A stretch of 39,063 nt of DNA, taken from an uncultured Eubacteriales bacterium. GTDB lineage: Bacteria > Bacillota > Clostridia > Saccharofermentanales > UBA5734. Below are positions 1 through 7,923 of this stretch, piece after piece (the stretch's first letter is position 1; each line of letters begins with the position of its first letter). A program made the translations under genes and the position numbers. The DNA is taken from positions 1-39,063 of the forward strand of contig CAILLO010000032.1 of assembly GCA_903835065.1 (NCBI GenBank). Direction: 5' to 3'. The notes under the pieces were generated by a model. It made no database searches. It worked only from the letters and a program-made list of their open reading frames with translations, and had not been told where the DNA came from.

Positions 1-2
1 AG

Positions 3-2210
3 TACGCGCTGATCGCGCTCGTGCTGGTCGGCATGCTGGGCGGCGGCGTTCTCGGCGGCATGCTGATCGGCTACGTCTCGACCGCCCAGCCGATCGCGAT
101 CGCGGACCTGAAGGTCAAGACCGAGACCTCCTACATCTACGACACCCAGGGCAACCTGATGGCCAAGCTGACCGGCTCGCAGAACGTCGACCGCCAGGTG
201 GTCTCCTACGACAGGATCGCCGGCACCTTCCTTCCTGCCGCCTTCAAGGCGATCGAGGACGAGCGCTTCGACACGCACATCGGCATCGACCCGCGCCGCA
301 TCGGCAGCGCCCTGCTGAGTTTCTTCGCGAATTCCGGCGCCGCGACGCATGGCGGTTCGACGATCACGCAGCAGACCGTGAAGATGATCACGGGCAAGGA
401 CCAGGTCTCCGCCCAGCGCAAGATCCAGGAGTGGTACAACGCGGTCCGGCTCGAGAAGATGCTCAACAAGTGGCAGATCCTCGAGCTGTACATGAATCTC
501 GTCCCGATGTCGAACAACTACATCGGCGTGCAGTCCGCCGCCCAGGCCTACTTCGGCAAGGACGTGCAGGACCTGACGCTGCCCGAGTGCGCGGTGCTCG
601 CCGGCATACCGAACCTGCCGTCGTACTACAACCCCTTCACCGAGTCGGGCCGCCGCAACGTGCTGCGCCGCGAACGCATCGTGCTCGGCAAGATGTTCGA
701 ACTCGGCTGGATCACCAAGGCCCAGTACGATGACGCGCTGAACACGGAGATCGTCTTCAAGGACCCGCCCAGGACGACGACCACCGCGAGCACGCAGTCG
801 TACTTCGTCGACTACGTGCTCGACCAGGTCAAGACGGACCTCATGGCGAAGCGCGGACTCAGTTCCGACCTCGCGCTGGCCGCGATCTACAACTACGGCT
901 ACAAGATCCAGACGACGATGGACCCGCAGGTCCAGTCCTCGATCGACGCGACGTTCAACACGGAGAACCTCTTCGTGACCAGCGAGGCGGCGGTGGCCGA
1001 CCTGCCCGAGCGCCCGCAGGCCGGCATCGTGGTCCTCGACGTGAAGACGGCCCAGATCCGCGGCATGTACGGGGGCTTCGGCGCGAAGACCGGCAACTTC
1101 GTCCTCAACCGCGCGACCGGCATCAACCGGCAGCCGGGCTCGAGCATCAAGCCGCTCGACGTCTACGGCCCCGGCATCGACCTGGGCCGCATCACGGCGG
1201 CGACGACCGCGGAGGACAAGGAGGTCTTCCTCGACAACCAGAACCCGAACACGCCCTACCCGAAGAACTCCTACGCCGGGTTCTACGGCGTGATGACCGT
1301 GCGCAACGCGATCAAGGTCTCCTCGAACACCTTCGCGGCGCAGATCTGGACCAACTTCATCGGCGGCAACGACTCGGTGCAGTACCTGTACAGCGTCGGC
1401 ATCGACCGCCTCTCGGAGCGCTACGTCTCGATCGCGCTGGGCGGCTTCAACAAGGGCATGTCCCCGCTCGACATGGTCGGCGGCTACAACACGTTCGCGA
1501 ACGGCGGCCTCTACACGAAGCCGGTCGCCTACACGACGGTGACCGACGTGGACGGCAACGTCATCCTGTCGAACACCGCCCAGTACCAGCAGGTCTACAA
1601 GCCCGAGACGGCCTACATCATGACCCGTCTCCTCGAGGAGCCCACGCTGCCGACGAACACGGCGTTCGGCCACAGCGGCACGGCGAGCTACATGAACTTC
1701 CCGCTGAAGAACGCCCAGAAGCAGCAGATCGCGACCGCGGGCAAGACCGGAACGACCGACAACAACCGCGACAAGTGGTTCGTGGGCTACACGCCGTATT
1801 ACACGGCGGCGGTCTGGTACGGCTACGACAACCGGCTGAAGACGATCGAGATCCCGAAGGGCGACCAGAGCAACGCCGTCAAGATCTGGTACGACGTGAT
1901 GACCCGGATCCACGCGAAGCTGACGCCGCTGACCTGGTACATGCCGCCGTCCGTCCAGACCGCCGACATCTGTATCGAGAGCGGCCAGCTCGCGACGCCG
2001 AACTGCTACGCCGCCGGGAACTACGTGATCAAGGAGTACTTCCTGCCGGGCACGGTCCCGACGACCTATTGCGCGTACCACAACCCCGTCGCGACCCCGA
2101 CGCCCGAAGTCACGGCCGACGTGACCCCTGAGGCGACTCCGGAAGCAACGCCGGAGCTGACCGCGACGCCGGGACCCACCGCGACGACCACGCCCACCGC
2201 GGGCGGCTGA
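3..2210 (+). CDS. Class A penicillin-binding protein (PBP1A type), 5' end outside window
   Basis: Bifunctional peptidoglycan synthase: the glycosyltransferase domain polymerises lipid II and the transpeptidase domain cross-links stem peptides outside the membrane. The frame is open to the window edge (a GTG at 21 is merely the first in-frame start), so the cytoplasmic tail and true start are missing; the sequence enters inside the single N-terminal membrane helix. Numbering from that GTG, the glycosyltransferase motif EDERF (catalytic Glu about 79) and GGSTITQQ are clear. The transpeptidase has SSIK (nucleophile Ser about 374), SSN (434-436) and KTGTT (575-579). The C-terminus is a Pro/Thr/Glu-rich low-complexity tail with TPEA repeats, likely exposed in the wall. 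Convergent with proB. Family assignment is firm; which paralogue it is cannot be told. Confidence 0.95.
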   Translation, partial: YALIALVLVGMLGGGVLGGMLIGYVSTAQPIAIADLKVKTETSYIYDTQGNLMAKLTGSQNVDRQVVSYDRIAGTFLPAAFKAIEDERFDTHIGIDPRRIGSALLSFFANSGAATHGGSTITQQTVKMITGKDQVSAQRKIQEWYNAVRLEKMLNKWQILELYMNLVPMSNNYIGVQSAAQAYFGKDVQDLTLPECAVLAGIPNLPSYYNPFTESGRRNVLRRERIVLGKMFELGWITKAQYDDALNTEIVFKDPPRTTTTASTQSYFVDYVLDQVKTDLMAKRGLSSDLALAAIYNYGYKIQTTMDPQVQSSIDATFNTENLFVTSEAAVADLPERPQAGIVVLDVKTAQIRGMYGGFGAKTGNFVLNRATGINRQPGSSIKPLDVYGPGIDLGRITAATTAEDKEVFLDNQNPNTPYPKNSYAGFYGVMTVRNAIKVSSNTFAAQIWTNFIGGNDSVQYLYSVGIDRLSERYVSIALGGFNKGMSPLDMVGGYNTFANGGLYTKPVAYTTVTDVDGNVILSNTAQYQQVYKPETAYIMTRLLEEPTLPTNTAFGHSGTASYMNFPLKNAQKQQIATAGKTGTTDNNRDKWFVGYTPYYTAAVWYGYDNRLKTIEIPKGDQSNAVKIWYDVMTRIHAKLTPLTWYMPPSVQTADICIESGQLATPNCYAAGNYVIKEYFLPGTVPTTYCAYHNPVATPTPEVTADVTPEATPEATPELTATPGPTATTTPTAGG

Positions 2211-2251
2211 CGACCCGCCCGGAGGACTCCGCCCACCCGTTGCGTACGACG

Positions 2252-2293
2252 CATGCGAAGAGGACCGGCCTTCCAGCCGGTCCTCTTCGCATG
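2252..2293. terminator. Bidirectional terminator between PBP gene and proB
   Basis: A perfect 18-bp inverted repeat (2252-2269 with 2276-2293) with a 6-nt loop lies between two convergent genes. The stem core is GGACCGG/CCGGTCC flanked by AAGA/TCTT. There is no long U tract on either side, but stem length and position argue for termination of both transcripts. Confidence 0.75.
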
Positions 2294-2307
2294 TGTGCGG
2301 GGAATCC

Positions 2308-3162
2308 CTACTTCCCGAGTGCGGCCGCCTCCCCGGCAGCCTCTGCAACGCGCGGCTGCGCGGCGAACAGGGTCCCGACCGGGTGCCCCTGGAGAATGTC
2401 GTCGATCACGCCCGGGTCGCGGCCGTTCGCGATCACCATCGCGACGCCGGCCGAGGTGGCGATCCGCGCCGCCTCGATCTTGGTCTTCATGCCGCCGGTA
2501 CCTCGCCGCGAGCCGGCGCCTCCGGCCGAGGCCGCGACGTCGTCGTCGATCCGTTTCACGAAGCCGATCAGGCGGGCGTCCGGATCCTGGCGGGGGTCCC
2601 GGTCGAAGAGACCGTCGATGTCCGACAGGAGAATCAGCAGGTCCGCGCCGACCAGCGCCGCGACGATCGCGGACAGCGTGTCGTTGTCGCCGAAGCTGCC
2701 GTTGTGCAGGATCTCGACCGTCGACACCGTGTCGTTCTCGTTGACGATCGGCAGGACCTCCTTCTCGAGGAGGCATTCGAAGGTGTTGCGGGCGTTCTCG
2801 CGCGCCTGCGGGTCCTCGACGTCGCCGCGGGTCAGCAGCACCTGCCCGACCACGTAGCCGTATTCGGAGAACAGGCGGCTGTAGAGGCTCATCAGCTCGC
2901 ACTGGCCGACGGCCGCGACGGCCTGCTTCTCGCGCATCTCCTTCGGCTTCTCCTTCATGCGGAGGCGGGCGAGACCGACCCCGATCGCGCCGGACGTGAC
3001 GAGGACCACGTCGCGGCCCTGGTTCATCTGGTCGGAGACCGCACGGCAGAGACGGTCCATGCGGGCGAGGTCGACACGTCCGCTGTCGTGCGTCAGCGTC
3101 GACGTCCCGACCTTGATCACGACCCGTTTCGCGGTTTTCAGGCGATTGCGGGATTCCATCAT
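2308..3162 (-). CDS. proB: Glutamate 5-kinase, short form without PUA domain
   Basis: Cytoplasmic amino-acid kinase that phosphorylates L-glutamate with ATP to gamma-glutamyl phosphate, the first step of proline synthesis. The 284-residue product shows KVGTSTLTHDSG near the N-terminus, LVTSGAIGVG, the NEND and FGDNDTLSA motifs, LLSDIDGLFDRDP and GTGGMKTKIEAA, in the family order. It stops after the kinase domain, so the C-terminal PUA domain of the E. coli enzyme is absent; short forms are known. The frame stays open upstream, but the start is placed at ATG 3162 (a second ATG follows at 3159), about ten bases after AGGGGAGGG. No proA is adjacent. Divergent from the XRE-cupin gene, with its own promoter. 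Confidence 0.95.
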   Translation of the reverse strand: MMESRNRLKTAKRVVIKVGTSTLTHDSGRVDLARMDRLCRAVSDQMNQGRDVVLVTSGAIGVGLARLRMKEKPKEMREKQAVAAVGQCELMSLYSRLFSEYGYVVGQVLLTRGDVEDPQARENARNTFECLLEKEVLPIVNENDTVSTVEILHNGSFGDNDTLSAIVAALVGADLLILLSDIDGLFDRDPRQDPDARLIGFVKRIDDDVAASAGGAGSRRGTGGMKTKIEAARIATSAGVAMVIANGRDPGVIDDILQGHPVGTLFAAQPRVAEAAGEAAALGK

Positions 3163-3187
3163 GCGCGTCGAGCCCTCCCCTGGGGAC

Positions 3188-3216
3188 AGGATAGCCTTGA
3201 AGCCGCCAAAAATCAA
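3188..3216 (-). promoter_or_regulatory. Predicted sigma-70 promoter of proB
   Basis: On the minus strand TTGATT (3211-3216), a 17-nt spacer and TATCCT (3188-3193), giving a short leader of about 20 nt that contains the proB ribosome binding site. Four of six consensus matches in each box with ideal spacing. Confidence 0.5.
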
Positions 3217-3229
3217 CCCGGGCGGGGTC

Positions 3230-3258
3230 TTGCAGGCGCCCACGGTCCATCGTATAAT
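3230..3258 (+). promoter_or_regulatory. Sigma-70 promoter of the regulator-potABCD operon
   Basis: TTGCAG (3230-3235), a 17-nt spacer and a perfect TATAAT (3253-3258). The predicted start point is near 3265, about six bases before the 17-bp palindrome. It points away from proB and is the strongest promoter on this side of the divergent region. Confidence 0.8.
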
Positions 3259-3270
3259 CCGTAGATGTTG

Positions 3271-3287
3271 GTTTAGTGTCACTAAAC
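3271..3287. promoter_or_regulatory. Perfect 17-bp palindrome, probable operator
   Basis: GTTTAGTG-T-CACTAAAC is a perfect inverted repeat with a single central base, starting about six bases downstream of the predicted transcription start of the XRE-cupin gene. The position suits a repressor that blocks the promoter, most simply autoregulation by the XRE-cupin protein. The protein assignment is inference. Confidence 0.65.
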
Positions 3288-3302
3288 TTCAGGTTTGGTG
3301 GT

Positions 3303-3311
3303 TGTGTCACA
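3303..3311. promoter_or_regulatory. Possible secondary operator half (TGTGTCACA)
   Basis: A 9-bp palindrome sharing the GTGTCAC core with the 17-bp palindrome; the centres (3279 and 3307) are 28 bp apart, in the leader ahead of the ribosome binding site. It could be a weaker second site for the same regulator, but it is short enough to occur by chance. Confidence 0.3.
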
Positions 3312-3332
3312 CGGGAAGGGGGGCGGGACGGG

Positions 3333-3872
3333 ATGGAGATCGGCGCGAAGATCCGCTTCCTCCGCCTCGCCCGGAGCCTCACCCAGGAGGAGCTGGCCGA
3401 CCGTTGCGAGCTGTCCAAGGGCTTCATCTCCCAGCTCGAACGCGACCAGACCTCCCCCTCGATCGCCACCCTGATGGATATCCTGCAGGCCCTCGGCACC
3501 GACCTCCGGCAGTTCTTCAGCGAAGACAGCGTCGCGGGGCCGGTGTTCGAACGCGACGACTTCGCGGTAAAGCAGGAGCCCGAGTCGGGGCGCGAGACCG
3601 CCTGGCTCGTGCCGGATGCCCAGCGCAACCGCATGGAGCCGATCCTCGTCTGCCTCGCCCCCGGCGCCAGCACGGAGTCCGATGACCCGCACGAAGGCGA
3701 GGAATTCGGCTACGTGCTCGAAGGCACCATCTGGGTCGTCACGGGCGCGGTCCGCACGCGCGCGCGGCACGGCGACAGCTTCCTGATCCACCCCTCCGAG
3801 CCCCACCGCCTCGAGAATCCCGGACGCCGGCCCGCCCGCGTCCTCTGGGTCTCGGCGCCTCCCAGCTTCTAG
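3333..3872 (+). CDS. XRE-family HTH regulator with C-terminal cupin domain
   Basis: A 179-residue transcription regulator. Residues about 5-60 form an XRE/lambda-Cro helix-turn-helix (LTQEELADRCELSKGFISQL). The C-terminal part is a small cupin barrel (HEGEEFGYVLEGTIWVV, then GDSFLIHPSEPHRLEN) that in PuuR-like proteins binds the effector. An in-frame GTG at 3276 lies inside the palindrome; ATG 3333 is preferred because it follows AAGGGGGG and the encoded HTH starts there. It is the first gene before potABCD (25-nt gap), so it most likely represses polyamine uptake in response to a polyamine or related metabolite. That ligand is inferred from context only. Confidence 0.9.
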   Translation: MEIGAKIRFLRLARSLTQEELADRCELSKGFISQLERDQTSPSIATLMDILQALGTDLRQFFSEDSVAGPVFERDDFAVKQEPESGRETAWLVPDAQRNRMEPILVCLAPGASTESDDPHEGEEFGYVLEGTIWVVTGAVRTRARHGDSFLIHPSEPHRLENPGRRPARVLWVSAPPSF

Positions 3873-3897
3873 CGTCGCAGACGGAAAGGACCCCAAC

Positions 3898-4974
3898 ATG
3901 GTGGCTGCCGGAACCGCTCTCATCGAACTCGTCGGAGTGAACAAGTCCTTCGGGGACACCCGGGTCCTGACCGACATCGCCTTCGCGATCCGCAGCAACG
4001 AATTCCTCACGTTGCTCGGACCCTCCGGCTGCGGCAAGACCACGACCCTGCGCATCCTCGCGGGCTTCGAGCGCCCCGACTCCGGCGACGTGCGGTTCGA
4101 GGGCGCGAGCCTCCTCGACGTGCCGTCCTACAAGCGCCGCGTCAACACCGTCTTCCAGCGCTACGCCCTCTTCCCGCACCTCGATGTCTTCGAGAACGTC
4201 GCCTTCGGCCTGCGCCTCCGCAAGACGCCTGAGAAGGAGGTCCGCAAGCGCGTCGACAACGCCCTCCGGACCGTCGACCTCGACGGCTACGGCAAGCGCT
4301 GGGTCGACCAGATGTCCGGCGGCCAGATGCAGCGCGTCGCGATCGCCCGGGCCATCGTGAACGAGCCCGAGGTCCTGCTGCTCGACGAGCCGCTCGGTGC
4401 GCTCGACCTCAAGAAACGCAAGGAGATGCAGATCGAACTGAAGGACATGCAGAAGCACCTCGGCATCACCTTCGTCTACGTCACGCACGACCAGGAGGAG
4501 GCGCTCACGATGTCCGACACGATCATCGTGATGCGCGAAGGCGTGATCCAGCAGATCGGCTCCCCCACCGACGTCTACAACGAGCCCCGCAACGCCTTCG
4601 TCGCCGACTTCATCGGCGAGAGCAACATCCTGCCCGGCCGCATGGAGCAGGATTACGCGATCGTCTTCGCCGGGCACGCGTTCCCCTGCGTGGACGTCCG
4701 TCGCGCCGATCCCGACGTCGACGTCGTGATCCGACCCGAGGACATCACCCTCGCCGCGCCGACCGAGTCCGGCCTCAATGGCCGCGTCGCGTCCGTCGTC
4801 TTCAAGGGCGTGCACTACGAGATGCGGATCGAGTCCGACGGCTTCGAGTGGACGGTCCACAGCACCGACCGCGCCGACGAGGGCGCCGCCGTCGGGCTGT
4901 CCTTCGACCCGGAGGACATCCACGTGATGGACCGCTCCGCGCACTCCCCCGGCGCACACGGGCCGACGGCATGA
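3898..4974 (+). CDS. potA: Spermidine/putrescine ABC transporter ATPase
   Basis: The 358-residue ATPase that powers polyamine import by PotBC with PotD. Visible are Walker A GPSGCGKTT (about residue 41), the Q-loop region VFQRYALFPHL, signature MSGGQMQRVAIARA, Walker B LLLDEPLGALD, and the switch YVTHDQEEAL. A C-terminal TOBE-like regulatory domain follows from about residue 240 (IRPEDITLA). Start ATG 3898 is preceded by GGAAAGGA at seven bases. Its stop overlaps the potB start as ATGA, indicating translational coupling. The gene order potA-B-C-D supports the polyamine assignment over other MOI-type uptake ATPases. Confidence 0.95.
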   Translation: MVAAGTALIELVGVNKSFGDTRVLTDIAFAIRSNEFLTLLGPSGCGKTTTLRILAGFERPDSGDVRFEGASLLDVPSYKRRVNTVFQRYALFPHLDVFENVAFGLRLRKTPEKEVRKRVDNALRTVDLDGYGKRWVDQMSGGQMQRVAIARAIVNEPEVLLLDEPLGALDLKKRKEMQIELKDMQKHLGITFVYVTHDQEEALTMSDTIIVMREGVIQQIGSPTDVYNEPRNAFVADFIGESNILPGRMEQDYAIVFAGHAFPCVDVRRADPDVDVVIRPEDITLAAPTESGLNGRVASVVFKGVHYEMRIESDGFEWTVHSTDRADEGAAVGLSFDPEDIHVMDRSAHSPGAHGPTA

Positions 4975-5873
4975 AGCTGCGCTGGATGGCCTACCCCTAC
5001 GTCCTGTGGACGGTCGTCTTCACGATCGCCCCGCTGCTGCTCGTGGCCTGGTTCGCCTTCACGACGATGCAGCCGGACGGTTCGACGGTCTTCACGTTCT
5101 CGGGATTCGAGAAGATCGTGGGCGGCGACCGCGTTCCGCTCGACCTGCTCGGCCTCCAGAAGATCTTCGGCATCACGCTCGACGTCCCCCTCTACCTCAA
5201 CATCTTCGTGAAATCCCTGCAGATCGCCCTGCTGTCCACGCTGGCCTGCCTCGCCTTCGGCTATCCGGCGGCGTATCTCCTCGCGCGCCGCACAGCGAAC
5301 CGCCGTGGCGGCACCGACCTGCTGCTCCTGCTCTTCGTCATCCCGATGTGGATGAACGCCCTGCTGCGCACCTACGCCTGGCTCGCCCTCCTCGAACCCA
5401 ACGGCATCGTCAACACCGTCCTCTCCGCCGTCGGCCTGCCACGCGGGCAGTTCCTCTACAACGACTTCGGCATCGGCCTGGGCATGGTCTACAACTACCT
5501 GCCCTTCATGGTACTGCCGATCTACTCCGTCCTCGTGAAGGTCGACCGGAGCGTCATCGAGGCGGCCGAGGACCTCGGCGCCGACCGGCGCCACGTCTTC
5601 ACGCGCGTCACGCTGCCGCTGTCGATGCCCGGCGTGATGTCCGGCATCAACATGGTCTTCATGCCCGCGATGACCACCTTCCTGATCCCGAACCTACTCG
5701 GCGGCGGCCGCTACATGCTGATCGGCAACGTGATCGAGCGGCAATACATGATCGCCCGCGACTGGACGACCGCCTCCGCCCTGTCCATCGTGCTGCTCGT
5801 CTTCGTGCTCGCGTCGATGAAGTTCCTGACACGCTACGAGAAGGGCAACGAGGGAGGGGGGGTGCTGCTGTGA
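4971..5873 (+). CDS. potB: Spermidine/putrescine ABC permease, first subunit
   Basis: A 300-residue inner-membrane permease of the polyamine importer. It begins MKLRWMAYPY at an ATG overlapping the potA stop; longer in-frame extension upstream runs inside potA and is unlikely. About six hydrophobic helices are visible, the first at residues 8-28, with others around LQIALLSTLACLAFGYP and LLLLLFVIPMWMNALL. The EAA loop that docks on the ATPase reads EAAEDLGADRRHVF followed by LPLSMPG. The stop overlaps the potC start (GTGA). Confidence 0.93.
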   Translation: MKLRWMAYPYVLWTVVFTIAPLLLVAWFAFTTMQPDGSTVFTFSGFEKIVGGDRVPLDLLGLQKIFGITLDVPLYLNIFVKSLQIALLSTLACLAFGYPAAYLLARRTANRRGGTDLLLLLFVIPMWMNALLRTYAWLALLEPNGIVNTVLSAVGLPRGQFLYNDFGIGLGMVYNYLPFMVLPIYSVLVKVDRSVIEAAEDLGADRRHVFTRVTLPLSMPGVMSGINMVFMPAMTTFLIPNLLGGGRYMLIGNVIERQYMIARDWTTASALSIVLLVFVLASMKFLTRYEKGNEGGGVLL

Positions 5874-6694
5874 GGAAGGGATTCCGCAAGGCGTTCTCGG
5901 GCGGCGGAACCGTCCGCGGCCTCTACATGGCCTTCATCTTCCTGTTCCTCTACGCCCCGGTCGTCGTGCTGGTCGTGTTCTCCTTCAACGCGGCGAAGTC
6001 CCGATCGGTCTGGGGCGGCTTCACGCTCGAATGGTACCAGAAGCTCTTCACCAACACGGAGATCCTGTCTTCGCTGCGCGTCACGCTGATCGTCGCCCTC
6101 CTGTCCTCCATCGTTGCGACGCTGGTCGCCACGGTCACCTGCATCGGCCTCGACGGCCTCGGCAAGCGGCGACGCGCCTTCGTGATGAACCTGACGTACG
6201 TCCCCATCGTCAACCCCGACCTCGTGACGGGCATCTCGCTCATGCTCCTCTTCGTGTTCATGCAGTTCCAGCTCGGCTTCGTGACCCTGCTGCTCGCGCA
6301 CATCGCCTTCAACATCCCGTATGCGATCCTCTCCATCCTTCCGAAGATGCGGCAGCTCGACCGCAACCTCTACGAAGCCGCCCTCGACCTCGGCGCGAAG
6401 CCCACCCAGGCGATGGTCCGGGTCATCCTCCCCGAGATCATGCCGGGCGTCGTCACCGCGCTGATCCTGACCTTCACGCTGTCCATCGACGACTTCGTCA
6501 TCAGCTACTTCACGTCGGGCGCCGGCGTGTCGAACCTCGCGATCACCATCTACTCGATGGCCCGAAAATCCGTCAATCCGCAGATCAACGCCCTCTCCGC
6601 CCTCATGTTCGTCGTCGTCCTGGCGTTGCTGCTGATCGTGAACTTCCGCTCCAACCGCGAAATGAGAAAGCCCAAGGAGGAAAAGAGCCGATGA
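5870..6694 (+). CDS. potC: Spermidine/putrescine ABC permease, second subunit
   Basis: A 274-residue permease pairing with PotB. It starts at GTG 5870 inside the end of potB (GTGA overlap), after a G-rich Shine-Dalgarno stretch AGGGAGGGGGG. The N-terminus carries a long hydrophobic helix (LYMAFIFLFLYAPVVVLVVF), and the EAA loop is EAALDLGAKPTQAM with LPEIMPG. FTLSIDDFVISYF near the C-terminus is typical of PotC. In-frame sequence upstream of 5870 is only a shadow of potB. The stop overlaps the potD start as ATGA. Confidence 0.93.
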   Translation: MRKGFRKAFSGGGTVRGLYMAFIFLFLYAPVVVLVVFSFNAAKSRSVWGGFTLEWYQKLFTNTEILSSLRVTLIVALLSSIVATLVATVTCIGLDGLGKRRRAFVMNLTYVPIVNPDLVTGISLMLLFVFMQFQLGFVTLLLAHIAFNIPYAILSILPKMRQLDRNLYEAALDLGAKPTQAMVRVILPEIMPGVVTALILTFTLSIDDFVISYFTSGAGVSNLAITIYSMARKSVNPQINALSALMFVVVLALLLIVNFRSNREMRKPKEEKSR

Positions 6695-7806
6695 AGAGAA
6701 TGCGCCCCGATTTCCTGGTCCGCGTCGCCCTGGTCGTGTCGGTCCTCGCCGCCGCGACCCTCGTCACCACGTCGTGCGCGTCGAAGACGACGACGATCTA
6801 CTTCTACAACTGGGGCGAGTACATCGCCGACGACACGATCGCCAAGTTCGAGGCCGCGCACCCGGAAATCAAGGTCTCGATGAAGACCTTCGACTCCAAC
6901 GAGGCCCTCTACCAGACGCTCGACTCCTCGTCGTTCGACGTCATCGTGCCATCCGACTACATGGTCGCCCGCCTGGTCAAGGAAGGCAAGCTCTACAAGC
7001 CGGACATGTCGGCCATCCCCAACAACGCCAAGTACAACGACCCGCGCCTGGCGAACCTCGTGCTCGACTCCGACCCGGCCGTCGCCTCCCAGGTCTTCCA
7101 GTACGCGGTCCCCTACCTCTACGGCACCGTCGGACTGATCTACAACACGGCCGACGTGCCCGCTCCGAAGTCGGACTCCCCGGCGGACGTCTGGGCGCCG
7201 CTCTTCGACGCGAAGTACGCCAACCGCATCGGCATGTACGACAGCATGCGCGAGTCGGTGGGCGTCGCGCTCAACATGCTCGGCTACAGCCTCAACAGCG
7301 TGGACGACGCCCAGCTCGCCGCGGCCAAGGCGCTGTTGATCCAGCAGAAGGACACGGCCAAGCCGATCTACGGTATCGACGAACTGAAGGACAAGTACGT
7401 CTCCGACGAGCTGGCCGCGGGCGTCGCGTGGTCCGGCGACTACGTGGCCTGTCTGAACAAGCTGACGGACGCCGGCAAGGACACGAACCAGATCGCCTTC
7501 GCGCTGTCGAAGGGCACGAACTTCTTCATCGATTTCCTGGCCATCCCGAAGAACGCCAAGCACCCCAAGGAAGCCCAGACCTTCATCGACTTCCTGTGCA
7601 GCCCCGGGATCGCCCTCGCCGACTCGAACTACGCCGGCTACTCCACGCCCAACCTCGAGGCGCAGAAGTCCCTGCCCGCCGTGCTGCGCGACAACACCGC
7701 CCTCTATCCGACCGACGACATGTTCAAGACCTTCGAGGTCTACTTCTCCAGCGACGCCATCGACTCCAAGTACTCCGCCATCTGGGAAAGCGTGATGGCG
7801 CACTAG
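6691..7806 (+). CDS. potD: Polyamine-binding lipoprotein of the Pot transporter
   Basis: The 371-residue extracellular substrate-binding protein. It begins with a basic stretch, a hydrophobic signal helix and a Cys at residue 29 (TLVTTSC), a probable lipoprotein anchor although the -3 position is Thr rather than the usual Leu. The mature protein opens with TIYFYNWGEYI, the PotD signature. Residues aligning with the E. coli PotD ligand pocket appear conserved: Asp and Glu in YDSMRESVG, Trp in VAWSGDYVA, Asp in FFIDFLAI. ATG 6691 overlaps the potC stop and follows AAGGAGG at ten bases. Last gene of the operon, followed by a terminator. Spermidine versus putrescine preference cannot be told. Confidence 0.94.
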   Translation: MKRMRPDFLVRVALVVSVLAAATLVTTSCASKTTTIYFYNWGEYIADDTIAKFEAAHPEIKVSMKTFDSNEALYQTLDSSSFDVIVPSDYMVARLVKEGKLYKPDMSAIPNNAKYNDPRLANLVLDSDPAVASQVFQYAVPYLYGTVGLIYNTADVPAPKSDSPADVWAPLFDAKYANRIGMYDSMRESVGVALNMLGYSLNSVDDAQLAAAKALLIQQKDTAKPIYGIDELKDKYVSDELAAGVAWSGDYVACLNKLTDAGKDTNQIAFALSKGTNFFIDFLAIPKNAKHPKEAQTFIDFLCSPGIALADSNYAGYSTPNLEAQKSLPAVLRDNTALYPTDDMFKTFEVYFSSDAIDSKYSAIWESVMAH

Positions 7807-7858
7807 ACCAGCGCCGCGACGCTTTCCGGCCCAGGGCGTCGCCTGCTATGCATCGTAA

Positions 7859-7896
7859 GAAGCCCGTCCCGCCTTCGAAACGGCAGGACGGGCTTC
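7859..7896. terminator. Bidirectional terminator between potD and lon
   Basis: Hairpin between convergent genes: GAAGCCCGTCC (7859-7869) pairs with GGACGGGCTTC (7886-7896), with an inner GCC/GGC extension across one mismatch. TTGCATTTTCC follows on the plus strand and TTACGATG on the minus strand, so it probably serves mainly potD. Confidence 0.75.
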
Positions 7897-7923
7897 CTTG
7901 CATTTTCCTGCGACGTCGCAACC

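Noticed and set aside
3163-3282. Longer N-terminus for ProB
   Set aside because: It would overlap the divergent promoters and the palindrome and adds residues not found in glutamate kinases; ATG 3162 has a strong ribosome binding site.
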